Shown here piece after piece: positions 13,072-25,406 of a DNA stretch of 64,000 nt (the first letter of the stretch is position 1; every line of letters starts with the position of its first letter). The notes below the pieces were generated by a model that ran no database searches, was not told the origin of the DNA, and saw nothing but the letters and a program-made list of their open reading frames with translations. The position numbers and the translations under genes are program-made. The DNA comes from Falciphora oryzae (lineage: Eukaryota > Ascomycota > Sordariomycetes > Magnaporthales > Magnaporthaceae): assembly GCA_000733355.1 (NCBI GenBank), contig JNVV01000024.1, positions 327,865-391,864 of the forward strand. The letters are read 5' to 3'.

Positions 13072-14030
13072 CGGCATCGGGATTGCCAGAGACATTTCAC
13101 CTTTTTGAGCTCCTCCCCGGCGCTGGCGACGATAAGATTCACTGCCAGATGATTGCGGTTCCGCCAGGAATTATCCCGAGATATGGGGCCTGCGCTATCT
13201 ACATCCAGCCCGGCAGATCTGTCTCTCCGTCCGACGAGCCCGTACTTGGTATTGTCAAAGGCCTCCGCGACCCTATGTACAAGCAGCTTCTGTTCATCGA
13301 GCAGCTGTATCTCGACCGATCGGAAGCTGCTCGCCCAGTACCACTGGAGCCCGTCTATGGCCCCGCGGAAGCCGTGCTCATCTGGGCTGGAGAGTATGAC
13401 GAGGACGACTGTTTCAACGCCTATCTTGGCCCTGGAACCCCCTCGGCGACGGTGGCCGCTTTCAATTTCACGAACATACTTGCGCTCGTAGAGCCCAGAG
13501 AGGCCCCAGACGCGCTTGCGATGGTGCACACAGGTGACAGATGGCCACAGCCTCTGGGCGCACTTCCTGCGCATCTGCTGCCGCAACTTCTCCCGCGGCG
13601 TCGCCTTCCTCAAGATGAGCTGCGCCGACCGGCTGCAAGCGGCTTACGTTGTGAAATGCGGCCAAGCGACCGTCGGTCTCCCGACCTCTCTGCGTGCGGC
13701 CGAGATCATCCGATCGATGGTCCCGGTCCCCGCCTTCATGCGCGCCGCCGCCACCGCCGACCAGGCTGACACCGGCCAAAAGGACAAAGAGCTTGCTGTC
13801 CGTCTCATTCGGTTCGGCCTGGAGCCGCTTTACGTTCTGAGGCGCATCCAGGATGCACTGGCCGGAGGTTCGCACGCGGCCAGGCTGGCACAGTATGTTG
13901 CCAGTTGTTCAGATAGCGTGTACCAGCTCGGCGATGCCAACCCGGACACCTGGCGCACCGTCGACTATGATCTGGCTATGGGCGATGCCGCCCCCAGGGA
14001 ATGGCCATCCATTGCCTACGAGCCCGCCCC
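13072..14030 (+). pseudogene. HET-like incompatibility gene remnant running into an assembly gap
   Basis: The frame near 13078-13520 starts like many HET-domain proteins (ETFHLFELLPGAGDDKIHC) and later has a stretch matching the second HET motif region (EPVYGPAEAVLIWAGE, then acidic residues). The first HET motif (an LSYxWG-type sequence) is not recognisable. After about 13520 the more protein-like reading moves to another frame (13516-14030), so there is a frameshift or an unrecognised intron. The gap at 14031-14275 then cuts it. I call it a diverged or broken HET-type gene. An unusual intact gene with unmodelled introns is possible. Confidence 0.4.
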
Positions 14031-14275
14031 NNNNNNNNNNNNNNNNNNNNNNNNNNNNNNNNNNNNNNNNNNNNNNNNNNNNNNNNNNNNNNNNNNNNNN
14101 NNNNNNNNNNNNNNNNNNNNNNNNNNNNNNNNNNNNNNNNNNNNNNNNNNNNNNNNNNNNNNNNNNNNNNNNNNNNNNNNNNNNNNNNNNNNNNNNNNNN
14201 NNNNNNNNNNNNNNNNNNNNNNNNNNNNNNNNNNNNNNNNNNNNNNNNNNNNNNNNNNNNNNNNNNNNNNNNNNN
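14031..14275. other. Assembly gap (run of Ns)
   Basis: 245 unknown bases inside the HET-like locus. Any frame reported across it is meaningless. Confidence 0.99.
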
Positions 14276-14459
14276 CCTGCCGCCTAGAGGCCAGGCCCTT
14301 GGTGGCGTCCGAGTAGAAGCTATTCGTCTGCCCGCCCGCCACCTCCAGCTCCTCTATCCCGCTGCTGACGATGTGGAACGCGCGGCTCGGCGACACCGTC
14401 AGCTGCGGGTGTCGGGACGCGGCCCCGGTGACGCCGGCGACTTTGCGGCTGTCCCCAAC

Positions 14460-14908
14460 ACCCCCGCCGCTTCTGGTATGCCACCGATGTCCTCGTCCAC
14501 GGCCAGCACTTTGGAATGCCCAAGTTATACAAGGTCTTCCTCCGCATCGTCGGCCTCGGCGGCCTCGGCGTGCCTGTCCTCCTCACGCGCATATTCCAGG
14601 TCAACTGGGACGGAGAGGCGAGGGCGGTCAAGACCGTCGACATGTTCGAATACATGCTGTCGGCCGACGAGGACTGGTCGCAGGACCAGCTTGAGGCCAT
14701 GGGCCTACCGCAGGGCAGGGATTGGGTGAAGTGGATCCGAGGAGTTGTACCTGTAGAGGCCGGACCGGAAGTTCAAGTCCGTTGGGGTGCCATCTGGCGG
14801 GCCCAGGACATGGCCATTACAGGGAAAATCCCAAGCGAGCCTATTCATAGAAAAGAAAGCTGCCGGCGCTTTAGTAATAGCTACGGTAGGGTGCGCGGTG
14901 TAGCCTAG
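14460..14908 (+). pseudogene. Unrecognised coding-like fragment right of the gap
   Basis: A single open frame (best seen from about 14470 to the stop at 14906-14908) reads like protein, with a glycine/leucine stretch (VGLGGLGVPVLL) and acidic/aromatic segments. It may be the 3' part of the HET-like locus left of the gap. No family is recognised. Confidence 0.3.
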
Positions 14909-15490
14909 GTGGGTGTGGCGGGTGTGGTGGGCAGTTGGCGTCTGTTGGTTCAAAGAACGGCGACCAGGGGATGGTGGCTATACCTGGAAGAATAATCCGC
15001 CTTTCACATGCAGGTCATTCGCGTGCCGCTCTGGAAAGTACCGGAACGTCTGTGAGCGAGCGCCAACGGCAAATTCACGGTAGAGATTTCCCTTCAGGCC
15101 CCTGGTTTGCGGGTTAAGCAAGCGGTAAGGGGTCCTGTAACTTTTGGTTCTATTGATCATCCCCAGAAACATGGAGCCTCCCCGTCAAGCCGAAAACGGT
15201 ACCAATCTGCAAAAAGTAACTTGGAAGTGTGATCTTTTGAGATATGTGGGCTACAGATGTCTGTAGATGCGCAGTCATCGGGCAACAACACCTCCACCAA
15301 TATGCATGCCCACACATCGTGCGTGCAACTTCTCTCCAACGACCCCGCCCCTCGTCGGACAATGGCCAACGAACTAAAATTAGCGGAGGCCCCCGGCACC
15401 CATCTCCTTGGATTGCTTCTTTCGTGATATCACTCTGTTTTCCCCCTCTTGACACTACTACATTCGTCTGAAGGCGCTTGCACAACTCGC
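14909..15490. other. Intergenic, no gene seen
   Basis: Upstream flank of the ankyrin-type gene. Short frames only; no motif or repeat supported. Confidence 0.4.
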
Positions 15491-15495
15491 TAACC

Positions 15496-16744
15496 ATGCC
15501 CGAATCGTCCCGCAAACCACCGAAGGCAGGACGCCCGCGCCCTCCGAAGCTAGACCTCGGCTTCACGGCTTCGATGCCGAGAAGCGGAAACAGCACCGTG
15601 GCATGCTCGCTAACACCCCCAATGTTGTCTACGAATATCGAAGCTGCTTTCACCAAAACAGGTCTATGCCTCCAGATTCGCCTTGGTGCCTGCTTTCTGC
15701 CTGTTGTGGAGCAGCTAGTCGTCGATATAGGCTTTCGCAAGGCCGCGCGCTTACGTTTTGTCAATCGTAAGTTGGCCGGTCGCCTCTGCATACCCTTTCC
15801 TTTTGCCCACGTTTTTCGATCGTTCGTTGCTGGTTTTTATTAACCGCTATAACCTTAAAGGGCGTTTAATAACGCTATAATGCATGCTTTATATCACAGC
15901 CAGGTTATCTACTACAACGACGTGGCGGCTAAGGAATAAGTAAAGGCCATCCTTTCATTAGTCAAGGCCAGGATATTTCTGGCTAGGGCCCACCCCGGGG
16001 CCAACTGCGCGGTGCTGGTAAACCTCGCCGCCATCAACTCGACATTGGATTTATTAATTAGCTTTAACGGGAGGCTCGACGAGGGCGCACGATACCATCG
16101 CCACCTTTTCGTTGCCGAGGCAGTGGCTATAAAGTTTCCCAAGGTCCGCATTAATCGCACCAGCGGTATCGAGCAGTTTTTAAGCTGTTATAACCCTAAT
16201 TATAACGCGGTGGGCGATGGGTATTTTAGGGGAATGGAGCGTGGAAATAAAGCTGCCGATATTTTCGGTAGCACCATTGTATTCGGTAACCTTAACCTTA
16301 TTAAATCGCTCCTCGAGAAAGGTAATGCTAAAATTAACGAGGTAGCATTACATTTCGGGAGGCCATTGCAAATCGCCGCTGCTTAGGGCCATACAAACAT
16401 CGTTTAGTATTTGTTGGACCATTGCGCTAACGTTAGGGCCGGCGCTAACTTGCATGATTGGCTTAGCACGAGGCCGGAAGGCAACAACAGCAACCCAGAT
16501 TTGCAACATTTTATACTAAGCCCCCCCTTTCGGAAAAGAGAAATCGGCTTTAACGCACTTTTTACGGCGATGTTTAGAGGTTACGAGGAAATTATCCGTT
16601 GCCTTATGCAGGTAAAGCACCGGCTGCCGGTTACTTCGGTCGAGTATTACCGCGTAATAATTGCTAAAGCACGATTTGGGAAGCTCGAATTAATCCGGCT
16701 GTTGATCTACGAGTCCGGGCTGAGCTTAATGAAGCATTATTCCG
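15496..16744 (+). pseudogene. Ankyrin-repeat type gene, 5' part, RIP-mutated and cut by a retrotransposon
   Basis: The reading starts at an ATG (15496). Around 15690-15766 it has the N-terminal box common in fungal ankyrin proteins (LPVVEQLVVD, then FVNR), followed by a plausible GTAAGT donor at 15767. From about 15900 ankyrin-like units can be read (NLIKSLLEKG; PLQIAAA, stop, GHTNIV, stop, YLLDHCANVRAG). The in-frame TAA/TAG codons stand where CAA/CAG is expected, as after RIP. At 16740-16744 the gene meets the TTCCG target duplication of the inserted chromovirus and resumes in the same frame at 25688. The product would have been a cytoplasmic or nuclear scaffold-type protein; its partner is unknown. 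Confidence 0.7.
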
Positions 16745-17020
16745 TGTAAGGAGGCCCGTCGCGATAGAGAAGGTCGCCACAGAGGAGGGTCTCAGCCTCC
16801 CTATTAGGGCTGCGCCCTATAAAGGCTTAAGACACCCAAGCACGTGACGGGGCCTAAGGGGCCATACTACTTAAGCGGTTTGGTTAAAGCAATCCGATAA
16901 TTGCTATAACCAAACTAAAGTTGTCGTATCTACCTTATAGCAATATAGGACTTCTACCCCGGATTACCGTCTAATATTATCGTAATCACCTCGTACAAGC
17001 CTTCGGCTTACCCCGTAACA
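16745..17020 (+). repeat. 5' LTR of the chromovirus
   Basis: 276 bp, begins TGTAAGGAGG and ends CCGTAACA. Aligns along its whole length with 25407-25682. Visible differences are mostly transitions, many of them G here changed to A relative to the 3' copy, as RIP would give. Confidence 0.95.
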
Positions 17021-17089
17021 TTCTTCAGCTTTTATACCCTTTTTGGAAATACAAACCGATTACCATAGTCCAAAACGGTCAATCGGACG

Positions 17090-18720
17090 CGACACCCGGA
17101 GAGCTAGCCCCGACGGGGTTACGCCCTCCGGCGATAACGGCAATAAAGCCTATAACGCGCTTACAAACGGTACGTTATAAACCGGCACCCCCGCCCGCCG
17201 AAACCGCGTCCAACCAATTCGAGCAGGACCTACGAAACTTTATATAAAAAGGGGGCAGCGGCGCCTTCCGCAACCTTTTAAATCGCGTTAGCCGCCATTC
17301 GCAAAAACGAACCCAACCCGCTAGTCGGGCCTCCGCCCTCACCTACGACCCCGATTCCGAAAAAAACGTTAATCACGTATACGAAAACCGACGTAACCTC
17401 GTTAGTTATTGCAAAAAGGAGCCCCCGCGTAAAAGATACGGTCCCCCGAAACCCGAGCATAGGGAAAAACGGTATTAAAAACACCGGCAAAAGGAGTTAA
17501 CGATACGAAAAGCCCGATTTCCAAAGCGCAACGAACCCCGATCCCGTAGCCTTTCCAGCTACGGATCCAAAAACACTTCCCGCAACTCACGATCTTTTTA
17601 TCACACGTACCGCATAAAATCGGACCAATCGCGCGTTCTAATTCGACGTTCCAAATCCCCCGGACCGGACGACCGCCGCTTTATAAAAGAACACCGCGAC
17701 GGAAACACGGCCCAAATGATGGAACTTTTTTAAAAGATCTTATCATCCAAATCCCGAAACCACGCCCTTGTACCGCGTTATAACAAACCCTTAAAATATA
17801 GCGTTAATACTTTTAAGGCCAACGCCACCCTTTCGGAGGTGAGGAATTAGGTTTAAGGCATTAAAAAAGGGAATGCGCTATACGATAGCGCCCCTAACTA
17901 GGTGCAAATAATTTGGGCAATGCTTTCGTTACATTACGAAATAACCGCTAACTAAAAGATTTACGCCAAAAGGCTATACGGCTTAGCTAAATCCCACTAA
18001 TAGCTATAAACGGATTTTATTAATTATTTTGAAAAGGGACGAATTAACCCAACTATTTAAATCTATTATAACTAAATCAGCTACAAACAGCTACATTAAA
18101 ATTATTAAAAATCCCCGGTGTCGTTTTTTACCAAATAGCAAATATTAGCACAAAAAATCGAACTTAAAGTTTCGTAGACGGACCTTTAGTAGCTATTTCG
18201 CTTATTAAAAAAGTTTTCCTTCTATTTGCAAAATTGGTTACAAAATAAGTTGGTAGCCGACGCGTAAACCAATTAAAACACCCCTAAAAACGTTACCAAC
18301 GCAGCCGAAAAAAAATGGGCTATTAAAAAAGGCAAACCTTCCGGCAAAACGTTTAAATATCGCCAATCCCAAAAGCTTTACAAAAACCAGCGCCCTTTGA
18401 AATACCACTCCTAAAAAAGGGACGGACGAAAAGGACGGCTTAACTGGCAAAATAACCGCCGGCCTAACGGCCGTAATAACTCGCGCCGTTTTAACTCCAA
18501 ACGGCAGGACTCCCGCCGTTATAAAAAAAAGGTCGGGAAACTAGCGGTTCCCTAAATCCAGTACGTTTTAAGTAAAAAAGCTATTAAGCTACGACGGCAA
18601 AGCTAAACGAACAAACCATACGGGACCAAAGCCCAGGACATGCTACAATTATAAAAAAACGGGTCACTAGGCCGCTAATTGCTTTACCAAACCTAAAAAA
18701 GTAAAAGCAATTGACGCCCA
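17090..18720 (+). pseudogene. Chromovirus gag region
   Basis: Hydrophilic, Arg/Lys-rich reading interrupted by many stops. At 18641-18682 a zinc knuckle can be traced (C-Y-N-Y-K-K-T-G-H-stop-A-A-N-C), in which the second Cys reads Tyr and one residue is a stop. Both changes fit G-to-A or C-to-T RIP of a normal CX2CX4HX4C motif. Confidence 0.7.
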
Positions 18721-18949
18721 ATACCCCGAAAACGACGAATTTAATTACGACCGTAAAAATAACGGCAACGGTAAAAACAAGTATGCCCTAATTCGAAACG
18801 ACCGTTATTATTTTTAAATAAAGTATGACGATAAGTCGGGAAACGAAAACAACCGCTAAACGACCCTTACCTTCGCGGTTTTAACATCTTTAATATAAAA
18901 GGCTATAGCCGTTCCTTTAAAACGGGCAAAAACGTCCAAACGATAAAAC

Positions 18950-20750
18950 GACAAATCAAAGTGCTAGTAGATTTAAACACAAACGCCGTAGCGAATATAG
19001 TAAACTACAAATTTATTAGGAAATTCAAATTTCCCGCGGCTTCCGAACCGATCCCCGAGCTTATCGGAATTTAAAACGCACTTATTAAATGTTATAAAGC
19101 CTATTACATTATTTTAAAAACCTAAAATCGGAAAAGCTAAAAGCGAACCATTACCGCGCTATTTTACGCTATCCGTAAAAATGCGAACGCATTAAATATC
19201 CTTATTAGGCATCCCATAATAGCCTAAAAAAGCATTAATTTATTTAACGCCAACCAGTCCTAAAAGTTTGGGACGATACGCGTCCTTAACCTAAGTGATT
19301 AGGCGGCTGCCGTTGCTTCGGGCTCGCTAATATACCAAATGCAGCTAACAAAAGCCGTTATCGGGCATATTACGGCAACGTATTACTAGTTTAATGCATA
19401 CGAGCCCACGGTCCCCTTACTTGATAATAAAAACGAAAAAAAACTGGCCGAACCCCTTAACCCGCGCCTCTAAACCTATGCCGATGTGTTTTCGAGCCGA
19501 CGGGTTAAAGCATTTCCATTATTAAAAGGAGCGGAATACGTTATTAAATTGGAAAAAGGGACCAAACCCCCAATAGGCGCCTTGTACCTAACTTCGGAAA
19601 AATAAACAGTAGCGTTAAAGGAATACCTTTAAAAAAACCTGGCTTTAAAAAAGGTTAACCCCTTTAAAGCTGACGTAGGATCCCCCGTGTTATTCGTCCT
19701 TAAAAAGGACGGTACGTTGCGTTTATGCGTTAATTACCGCGCTTTTAACCGAATTACTTGCAAAAACCGATATTTTTTACCGCTTATTTTTAATTTAATA
19801 AATAGGTTGGCAAAAGCGAAGTGGTTTTTTAAGCTGGATTTAAAGGACGTATACTATCGCATCCGGATTAAAAAGCAAGATTAATGGAAAACAGCTTTCC
19901 GTATTAAATACGGGCTGTTTGAATATATTGTTATACCTTTCGGATTAACCAACGCCCCGTTAACGTTTTAAATTTACATATATTAAGCGCTAACAGGGCT
20001 AATAGATTATATTTGCGTAATATATTTCGATAATATCATCGTGTTTTCCTAAACTAAAAAGGAGCACGAAATGCATATAAAACAAATTTTAAAACGATTT
20101 TAGCTGTACGAGCTATACGTAAAGCAATCCAAGTGCGAGTTTTTCCAGGACCACGTTAAGTTCTTAAGTTTCCGGGTTTCCAAAAAAGGCATTTCTATAG
20201 ACCTTAATCGCATAAAAGCCATTTAGGAGTAGTAACCACCCGAATTTTACAAAAACATTTAAATGTTTTTAGGCTTCGCTAATTTTTACCGCAAGTTTAT
20301 TTCTAGCTATTCGCGCGTAATCGCATTTATAACCGAGCTGTTTAAAGGCAATTAAAACGGCAAAAAAAAGGGGATGTTTGATTGGCCGCCGTCGGCAGCT
20401 AAAGTATTTAAAGGATTAAAAAAAGCCTTTAGGAACGCTATTATTTTAAAATATTAGGACCTGATTAAAAAAATACGAGTGGAAATAAACGTTTTTACGA
20501 AAGCCATTTCTAACATTTTATCGCAACTAACAGATGGCAGATGGTACCTTATAGCCTTTTATTTCCGCAAATTAACCGACGCGGAGTAAAAATGGGCTAC
20601 GGGCCAACAGGAGCTGCTAGCGATTATTAAATCGCTAGAGCATTAGCGATAATATTTGGAAAAAGCTTCCAAAATGTTTACAATACTAACGGATTACTAA
20701 GCCCTAAAGGGAGTAATCCAAACACCCGCAAAAAATTTCCGCGGAAAGCT
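18950..20750 (+). pseudogene. Chromovirus protease, reverse transcriptase and RNase H
   Basis: A retropepsin-like LVDLN stretch lies near 18968. Reverse transcriptase is clear from 19690 (VLFVLKKDGTLRLCVNYRAF) through FKLDLKDVYYRI to the active-site box near 20020-20050, which reads YFDN instead of YFDD. RNase H follows at about 20470-20720 (FTKAISNIL...QQELLAIIKSLEH). Stops are scattered throughout, mostly at expected Gln codons. Confidence 0.85.
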
Positions 20751-21579
20751 GGTACGTTAGGTATACAAATTATCGCAATTTAACTTTAATATCGAACATA
20801 AAGCAAGCAAAACTAACCCCGCTAATGGTTTGTCCAAAAAGCTAAATTATATAGGGGGAAAAATTATATACGAGAACGTCGTCCCGTTTTTAGCAACCAA
20901 ATTAAATTTGCTGCCGCATTTGCCAAATAAATTAACCTAACAAATAGCTACACTAACGATCCAAAAAAACTATTTAGATATTATAAAGCAATATATGCAA
21001 GCTGCAAAAAAGATTCCGATTCGGGTTCGCAACTTAAAGAAAAAGCAACGCGCCCGTTTAAAAAAAAGTAGTTATAACGTTAACCCTTTAAATTATTTTA
21101 CCCGAATCGATACCTTTATAAAAAGGAAAAACGAAGAACAAATGCCGTTAAAGCCTCGCTTAAAACGGGCACGTTTGAAGGTCGCCGAAAATAACCAATC
21201 TTTACGGTTTAAACTGCAAATGGCTATGCAAATCCCCATCGCAACCTTTATTCGCAACAAAAGACGAAAGTGGCAGGTAAAGCTTAGTTTAAAAGGTAAC
21301 TTAAAAAGGTCCGCAACGGTTTAGCCCCGGGCAAAAGAAGAACTGCTAGCAAAAGAGTTTAAAGTTAGGAGCGTTATTTATAACTAACTGCTCCCTCGCC
21401 TTGTTATTATCGAACTAATAAAAAACGAAACGGCTAAGGCCGATAAACCAGGCCGAGCAATATACCAATTAATTAAGCGATTGCAAACGCAGAACTAAAA
21501 AATTATCGCATTACGTACTTTAATAAAAGATAGCGCCGGGATCTAAAAAGATCAGCCTGTTAGGACAAACGTGGCCGCT

Positions 21580-22000
21580 TAAAAAGGCAATACCGCGCAA
21601 AAACGCGATGCCGTAAAAAGCGATACCGCTGGAAGCGATGCTATACAAAAACATAATGCCGTACAAAGACACGATACCGCGCAAAAACGCGATACCGCAA
21701 AAAGCGATGCTATATAAAGATATAATGCCGTACAAAGACACGATGCCGCGCAAAGACGCGATACCGTTGGAAGCGATACCGCGCGGAGACGCGATGCCGC
21801 CGAGGAAGGCGATGCCGTTAAAAGCGATGCCGCGCGGAAACGCGATACCGCCGAAGGAGGCGATGCCGCGCAAAGCCGCGATACCGCTAAAAAAAGCGAT
21901 ACCGCTAGAAACGATACCGCTAAAGGAAACGATACCGCGCCCAAATATAATGCCGCCGGAAGGAGCGATGCCGCTTAAAGAGGCGATAAGGCTAAGAAAA
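21580..22000 (+). repeat. 15/18-bp coding minisatellite in the RNase H-integrase linker
   Basis: Tandem units of mostly 15 bp with some 18 bp, each starting GAT(A/G)CCG-like, fill about 420 bp. In the frame of the integrase they encode a D-(A/T)-A-(K/Q/R)-(K/R/S) pentapeptide array of about 27 units. The array runs directly into the integrase N-terminus (RIIYKRYHINEDGVLYFRGR). Confidence 0.85.
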
Positions 22001-22002
22001 GC

Positions 22003-22914
22003 CGAATTATTTATAAAAGATACCATATAAACGAAGACGGAGTTTTATATTTCCGGGGACGCTTAATAATACCTGCCCAAAAAGCGTTAAAAGCTTAGAT
22101 TATGGCTTAGCATTATAACGACCCCCGGGCCGGACATTTCGGAATTTATAAAATAATAAAACTTATTAAACGCAAATTCCATTAGGAGAACCTGGATAAA
22201 GATATCGTAATTTACGTTAAATCGTACCAAGCATGCTAGGGAGTTAAAATGTTTAAATATAAACCTTATAGCGAATTGTAATCGCTCCTATTACCAAAGC
22301 ATTTATTCCAAAAGATTAGCTTAAATTTTATTACAAAGCTACCCGAATGCCTAACTTTTATAGGATAAACGTATAATGCCGTATTTGTAATAATTAACCG
22401 CTTTACCAAATACGCTAAGTTTATCCCAATGCGTAAAACCATCTTAACGTTTATGCTGGCCTAAATGCTGTGGCAGTACGTTAAATGCCAATTCGGCACC
22501 CCGGAGGGTATCGTTAGCGATAAAAATTTGCTATTAACAAACCATTTTTAGGCGGAATACCGAAAAGCTTTGCATTTAGCCCGACGGCTATTTACGGCGT
22601 TCCATCTTTAAATTGATAGCTAAATAAAGCGCACTTACTAAATATTAACGCATTATTTACGAACGTTTATTAACCGAAAAAAGTACGGTTGGGTAGTAGT
22701 GTTGCATAAGGCCGAATTTACGTATAATAACGCTAAGTACGAAACTATTAGCGTTAATCCTTTTAAAGCATTGTATAGGTTTAACCCTCGCATATATAAA
22801 ATCGTGGTCGACCCTAAAGAAACCAAAATCCAAAAAGTGCTAAAACGGTTACACTATATCCGCAAAATCCGAACCGATATGCGAATTAACTATACCCGTA
22901 TTGTGGAAGCCTAA
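22003..22914 (+). pseudogene. Chromovirus integrase
   Basis: From RIIYKRYHINEDGVLYFRGR the reading passes a zinc-binding HHCC region (HYNDPRAGHFGIYK, first Cys of the pair read as Tyr) and a catalytic core with PEGIVSDKN, to the C-terminal stretch AEFTYNNAKYETI and PFKALYRFNPRIY. Frequent TAA/TAG codons replace Gln or Trp. It is not functional. Confidence 0.85.
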
Positions 22915-23209
22915 CGCCGGTACTATAACTAACGGAAACAATTTTAAAAGTATTAGGAGGGACAGGTCGTTAGTTTGTTTATAAAGAATTTCCGGTTTAA
23001 AATAAAAACCCGCAAAATGGCACCTACTTACATCCGGGTACTTATTGTAAAAAGGGTTAGTAGCTTAGCATACGAAATATAACTGCCGGAAAAATATAAC
23101 CATTTGCATAACGTTTTTTCCGTAACGTTATTAAAACTTTAAAACGATTCCTATCCGTAACTTTCTAATTTTATTTTTCCGAAATTAAAAAAGGAAAAGG
23201 AGAAGTAAA

Positions 23210-23370
23210 AAGTGAAAAACGTTGTTAATATGCGCGAGCGGGAAAGATCCCGATCCTTTTTAGTTAAATAGGTAGGATAGCTAGTAAAATATAATACGTA
23301 AAAGCTAAAGGAATATTTAAAAAACGTACGCAAACTAGTTAATACCTATTTGAAAAAAAAAACGCAAAAC
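23210..23370 (+). pseudogene. Chromodomain at the integrase C-terminus
   Basis: The reading SRSFLVK-stop-VG-stop-LVKYNT-stop matches the chromodomain core (FLVKWxGW...NTW) with all three Trp codons turned to stops, followed by L..YLKNVRKLVNTYLKK. This places the element among chromoviruses. In active relatives this domain guides integration to heterochromatin. Confidence 0.75.
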
Positions 23371-23399
23371 GTACCGCAAATGGGATAACTTTATCCCAA

Positions 23400-25390
23400 G
23401 CCGGGAAAAGGGGAAATTACTAAAAAACCTAACCAAATAAGCCCGAAAAAAAAAGAAAAAGCAATATTAATTAGGATTTGCGACTCCTTTACTAACTAGG
23501 AGCCCGCCTTCTATTTGTATTATTTTTACCCGGTAAAATTAAGTAATAAAGCGATATGTTTAAACCAATCTTTTATTTCCTCCTCCGTTATATTATCGCT
23601 TACGAAACCGGCGTTAGAAACTTCCTTTTAAAAACCTACGGGGCTTAGGAAACGGATCCAATACGCGGCCCCGGTTTGCTCGAAATCGAAGAAATGCAAA
23701 AAGCGATTAGTATAATTTACGTAAATTATTACCAAAGCACGGTTCCGGAAAATAGGCTAACCTAAATCGGCTAGACGCGCGTTAACCAGGCCGAGCTCGC
23801 GAAAAGAAGGGGTCCGAATATGCATATACGAACGTTTGACGAAGCTTTAATAACCGCTAGCGATGCGTTTTTTATACCGGATAGATACTAGCAAATCGCA
23901 AGGAGTTGGAAGGAAATAAAACGAATGCGTTAGCTCCTAAAGGAATACTAGCTGGTTTGGATGCATTAGGGTTAAAACCGCTACGTTTGCAGGAGTCCGC
24001 CCCTTATCGATAGCCGAAAACAGCAAATTATAACAAACGTTAGGGTAGGTAGTAACGGAAAATTTATACAAATTTTTTTATAAAAGCAGGTTATAAACGG
24101 CCCGGAAGCGTAGAATTCCGATAGCTGGAAAAGGCAACCCGTTATGTACTTACTAAATTGCTTTTAATAAAATGCGGTTTACGTTAAACGGGTATACGCG
24201 AAATTTAAAAAGTTTATATAAATTAGGAGTATAATAATGCCGGATTAAAAAAAAAATTTACAAAGGACGATAGACCTAACCGCGCTAAATACATTGATAG
24301 CAATAACCCGCTTTGAAAAAACTAACGGCATATATTAAGTTATGCTTGTTATGCTTGTTGCCCCGGAGAAGGTTGGTAATATAGCAATTTCCGTAAAAAA
24401 ATAAACGCCGGTTATTGTAAAAATCGAACGGACTAGTAATCGGTACGATTATCGCTTAGCGATAATCCTTTTCGATAAAAAGCCGAAAAACGAATAGCTA
24501 CTTATCGTTGGAAAAATCCGTAAAATCGCGTAATTTTTAAAAAAGGCCAGCGGGATATATAAGCAGTTAAGGCGTTGGATAAAGCCAAACCGAAACTACC
24601 CCAAAAAAAGGAATAGCGGGTTGGAAATAAACGCGCGCGCGTACGTTCGGAACCGTAAATAGGTTCCGAACCACCGTTTGCTTATTATTAGCAAAATCGA
24701 AAAGCTGACGCCGGACGGCGGCGTTATCCTCGTAATTGTAAAATATAACCTAAAAAAGGTTAGCCCACGCTTAAAACGAACGTGCTAAAGGAAGGGATAA
24801 AAACGTACGAATGGGCGTGCGGTTAATAACGAACGCTAATAACGAAAGCGCATACGATAGGAATAAGGTCGCAAATACAAATCGAATGGACGTTTAATTG
24901 CGCAAACGCTAAAGAGCAGGGAAAAGAGGAGCGCGAACGCAGGATTGATATAAATAACGCTAAGGCAAACGCAAACGAGCAAATAAATTAAAACGTTCGC
25001 GTAAATTTAGGCGCGAGCTAAAGCAAAAGAAATAGGCTGGGTAAAACAATAATAAATTAAAAGGTTATTATTGTTAAAAAAAGGAAAAGGTAGAAGGTTG
25101 CCGGGCCGGAAAGGAATTAAATACCTACCGGGCCAGCCGCACCTGCCGCCGCCGTAACCGGGACCTACCGGACCCCCGCACCTGCCGTTGCCCGAGCCCC
25201 ACCGGAAATTATTAGGGATTCGCTGTAACCCCAAAAATAAAGCTATTTAAAACTTATACTACGCCAAACTCGATATTTCCGGTTAAATTGCCACTTCCAC
25301 CGATAACCCAATCCTAAAATAATAAATTAAAGCTATTTAGGAAAAGCACCGTTACATCCCTACCAATAGGCGCTACCGAAACGTTAGCGC
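23400..25390 (+). other. 2-kb tail between chromodomain and 3' LTR with coding-like character
   Basis: One frame can be followed over long runs interrupted by TAA/TAG at spacings like those in the pol region (for example the stretches around 23800-23900 and 24640-24740). No domain is recognised. It is longer than the short 3' untranslated part usual for such elements and may be an extra, RIP-damaged gene carried by the element. Confidence 0.4.
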
Positions 25391-25406
25391 CCTAAAGGGG
25401 GGATAG

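Noticed and set aside
14001..14729. Frames spanning the run of Ns
   Set aside because: Open only because unknown bases do not encode stops.
21520..22026. 168-codon hydrophobic minus-strand frame with FLGGIAS-like repeats
   Set aside because: Complement of the minisatellite; the plus-strand frame joins the integrase directly.
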